The position numbers and the translations under genes are program-made. Positions 4,390-5,327 of a stretch of DNA of 5,327 nucleotides are shown here, one piece after another. This DNA is from GCA-2746795 sp046496595 (lineage in GTDB: Bacteria; Chloroflexota; Anaerolineae; Promineifilales; Promineifilaceae). Numbering within the stretch: the stretch's first letter is position 1; each line of letters begins with the position of its first letter. The notes below the pieces were generated by a model. The model was not told the origin of the DNA. It worked only from the letters and a program-made list of their open reading frames with translations, and searched no databases. The stretch lies in assembly GCA_046496595.1 (NCBI GenBank), contig JAWOGU010000741.1:1-5327 (forward strand). The letters are read 5' to 3'.

Positions 4390-5327
4390 CTACCGAATCG
4401 CTTTCAAAATGGTCTGCGCCGCCAGCCGCCCCGGTTCGCCGGTTATGCCGCCGCCGGGATGGGCGCCGGCGCCGTTGAGATAGAGTCCGTCGAGGGGCGT
4501 GCGGTAATGGCCCCAACCGGGAACGGGACGCATAAACAGTAGTTGGTCCAGCATCATTTCGCCGTGATAGACGCTGCCGTCCGCCAGGCTGAACTGGCTT
4601 TCCAGGTCGGCAGGGGTGAGCGTCTGGCTGTGGAGGATGTGGCGGCGCAGGTCTGGTGCGTACTGGCTGAGGGTGTCCAGCACGGTCTGCGTGAGCGCTT
4701 CTTTGTGCTGCGCCCAGTCACCGGCGCGCAGATGGCGGGGGACGTACTGCACCTGGATAGACATGACGTGCTGACCATCCGGCTCCAAGGTGGGATCGGC
4801 CAGGGAAGGGATGCGGATGTCGAGGGTGGGGTGTTGGGAAAAACGGCCGTATTTGGCGTCGTCGTAAGCTTTTTCCAGGTAGAGCAGGTTGGGGCTGATC
4901 TGGATACGCCCCTTGAGGCGGTTGGTATCGCCGTCCGGCAGAGCGGTGAAGGTGGGCAGTCCGCTCAGGGCCAGGTTGACTTTGGCGGTTGCGCCCCGGA
5001 ATTTGATGACGCGCACGGCGCGCAAAAAGGAAACATCCAGATGTGTTGGATCGACGAGCTGGGTGAAGGTGTGGCGCGGATTGGCCCCAGAGACGACAAC
5101 CGGCGCCTTGATGATTTCGCCGGAATGGAGACGCACACCCACGGAACGGCCGTTTTCCACCAATATTTCCCGTACCGGCGCCGACACACGAATGGTCGCG
5201 CCGAACTGGCTGGCGGCACTGGCGAGCGCTGCCGCCAGTTGGCCAATGCCGCCGTGGACAATACCCAGACTGGCGGCGCCGCCTAAGCGCTGACCCAGGT
5301 GATGATAAAGCAAATTGAAGGCAGTCC
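4390..5327 (-). CDS. PYROXD2/phytoene-desaturase-like FAD-dependent oxidoreductase, C-terminal part (5' partial)
   Basis: The frame is open at the right edge, and the TTG at 5313 is internal. About 311 codons are visible; full-length relatives have roughly 500-550 residues, so the N-terminal Rossmann FAD-binding GxGxxG region is outside the window. The visible part has the usual features of COG1233 amine-oxidase/phytoene-desaturase-type flavoproteins: 'HGGIGQLAAAL' near the left of the fragment, the FAD-domain stretch 'APVREILVENGRSVGVRL', and 'VVVSGANPRHTFTQLV'. Near the C-terminus come 'GEMMLDQLLFMRPVPG', 'YRTPLDGLYLNGAG' and the FAD-contacting AHPGGGITGEPG segment (about nt 4436-4470). The DQL..MRP.PG pattern is closer to PYROXD2 than to true carotenoid desaturases, and no carotenoid genes are visible, so a carotenoid substrate should not be assumed. 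It ends at TAG (4390-4392), 62 bp before the DUF2723 start on the same strand. No terminator hairpin is visible between them. Confidence 0.88.
   Translation of the reverse strand, partial: TAFNLLYHHLGQRLGGAASLGIVHGGIGQLAAALASAASQFGATIRVSAPVREILVENGRSVGVRLHSGEIIKAPVVVSGANPRHTFTQLVDPTHLDVSFLRAVRVIKFRGATAKVNLALSGLPTFTALPDGDTNRLKGRIQISPNLLYLEKAYDDAKYGRFSQHPTLDIRIPSLADPTLEPDGQHVMSIQVQYVPRHLRAGDWAQHKEALTQTVLDTLSQYAPDLRRHILHSQTLTPADLESQFSLADGSVYHGEMMLDQLLFMRPVPGWGHYRTPLDGLYLNGAGAHPGGGITGEPGRLAAQTILKAIR
4843..4850. repeat. Iterated palindrome copy 9 (8-bp core)
   Basis: ACGGCCGT in the oxidoreductase gene is read on the minus strand as Tyr-Gly-Arg. Confidence 0.8.
5145..5154. repeat. Iterated palindrome copy 10 (10-bp)
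   Basis: AACGGCCGTT in the oxidoreductase gene is read on the minus strand as Asn-Gly-Arg-Ser. The right flank continues TTCC, like copies 1 and 5 in outline. Confidence 0.85.

Noticed and set aside
24..5154. The repeated palindrome as a CRISPR or tandem array
   Set aside because: Spacing is irregular (about 140 to 1760 bp), units are 8-16 bp, and the sequence between copies is coding.
5210..5238. Inverted repeat CTGGCGGCA / TGCCGCCAG with an 11-bp loop
   Set aside because: It lies in an alanine-rich part of the oxidoreductase coding sequence, has no T-run, and is explained by repeated Ala codons; it is not a terminator.
4543..5286. 247-codon open frame on the plus strand
   Set aside because: It is antisense to the clearly recognisable FAD oxidoreductase; long shadow frames are expected opposite GC-rich genes, and its protein shows no family features.

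Overview
The window looks like a piece of a bacterial chromosome or metagenomic contig, probably from Chloroflexota (Anaerolineae-like). This rests on the style of the membrane glycosyltransferase genes with long C-terminal beta-sandwich tails, the roughly 60-65% GC of most genes, and TTG starts. It is an inference from family resemblance; the window contains no rRNA or other phylogenetic marker.

Layout from left to right. (1) 1-1092 (+): the 3' end of a large envelope glycosyltransferase-like protein, with the tail of its core and two beta-sandwich modules. (2) 1089-1902 (-): a two-gene toxin-antitoxin type module. A minimal nucleotidyltransferase (MNT) gene comes first and overlaps a HEPN-domain (HepT-like) gene by 17 bp. 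The HEPN stop codon overlaps the stop of gene 1 on the other strand. (3) 1993-2424 (+): a complete YjbQ/UPF0047 gene, divergent from the MNT gene, with a TTG start behind a good ribosome binding site. (4) 2438-4327 (-): a complete 629-residue DUF2723 (GT-C fold) membrane protein, convergent with yjbQ, with a TTG start and a recognisable promoter just upstream. (5) 4390-5327 (-): the C-terminal 311 codons of a PYROXD2/phytoene-desaturase-like FAD oxidoreductase whose start lies beyond the right edge. Coding is dense: the only untranslated gaps are about 90, 13 and 62 bp.

The main finding is not a gene. The 8-bp palindrome ACGGCCGT (consensus gAAACGGCCGTTtc) occurs ten times in 5.3 kb, where about 0.1 copies are expected. 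All ten copies lie inside coding sequence, on genes of both strands and in all three reading frames, so a DNA-level constraint is more likely than a protein motif. It behaves like the highly iterated palindrome HIP1 of cyanobacteria, with a different sequence, and I do not know of a description of it in this lineage. The motif is missing from a 1.76-kb stretch covering the HEPN-MNT pair and yjbQ. The HEPN gene is also much lower in GC, which suggests that at least the toxin-antitoxin module arrived more recently.

Functionally, genes 1 and 4 are both envelope sugar-transfer-type proteins with related C-terminal beta-sandwich domains. The HEPN-MNT pair is a self-contained defence or stabilisation module. 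yjbQ and the oxidoreductase are metabolic genes with no evident link to their neighbours.
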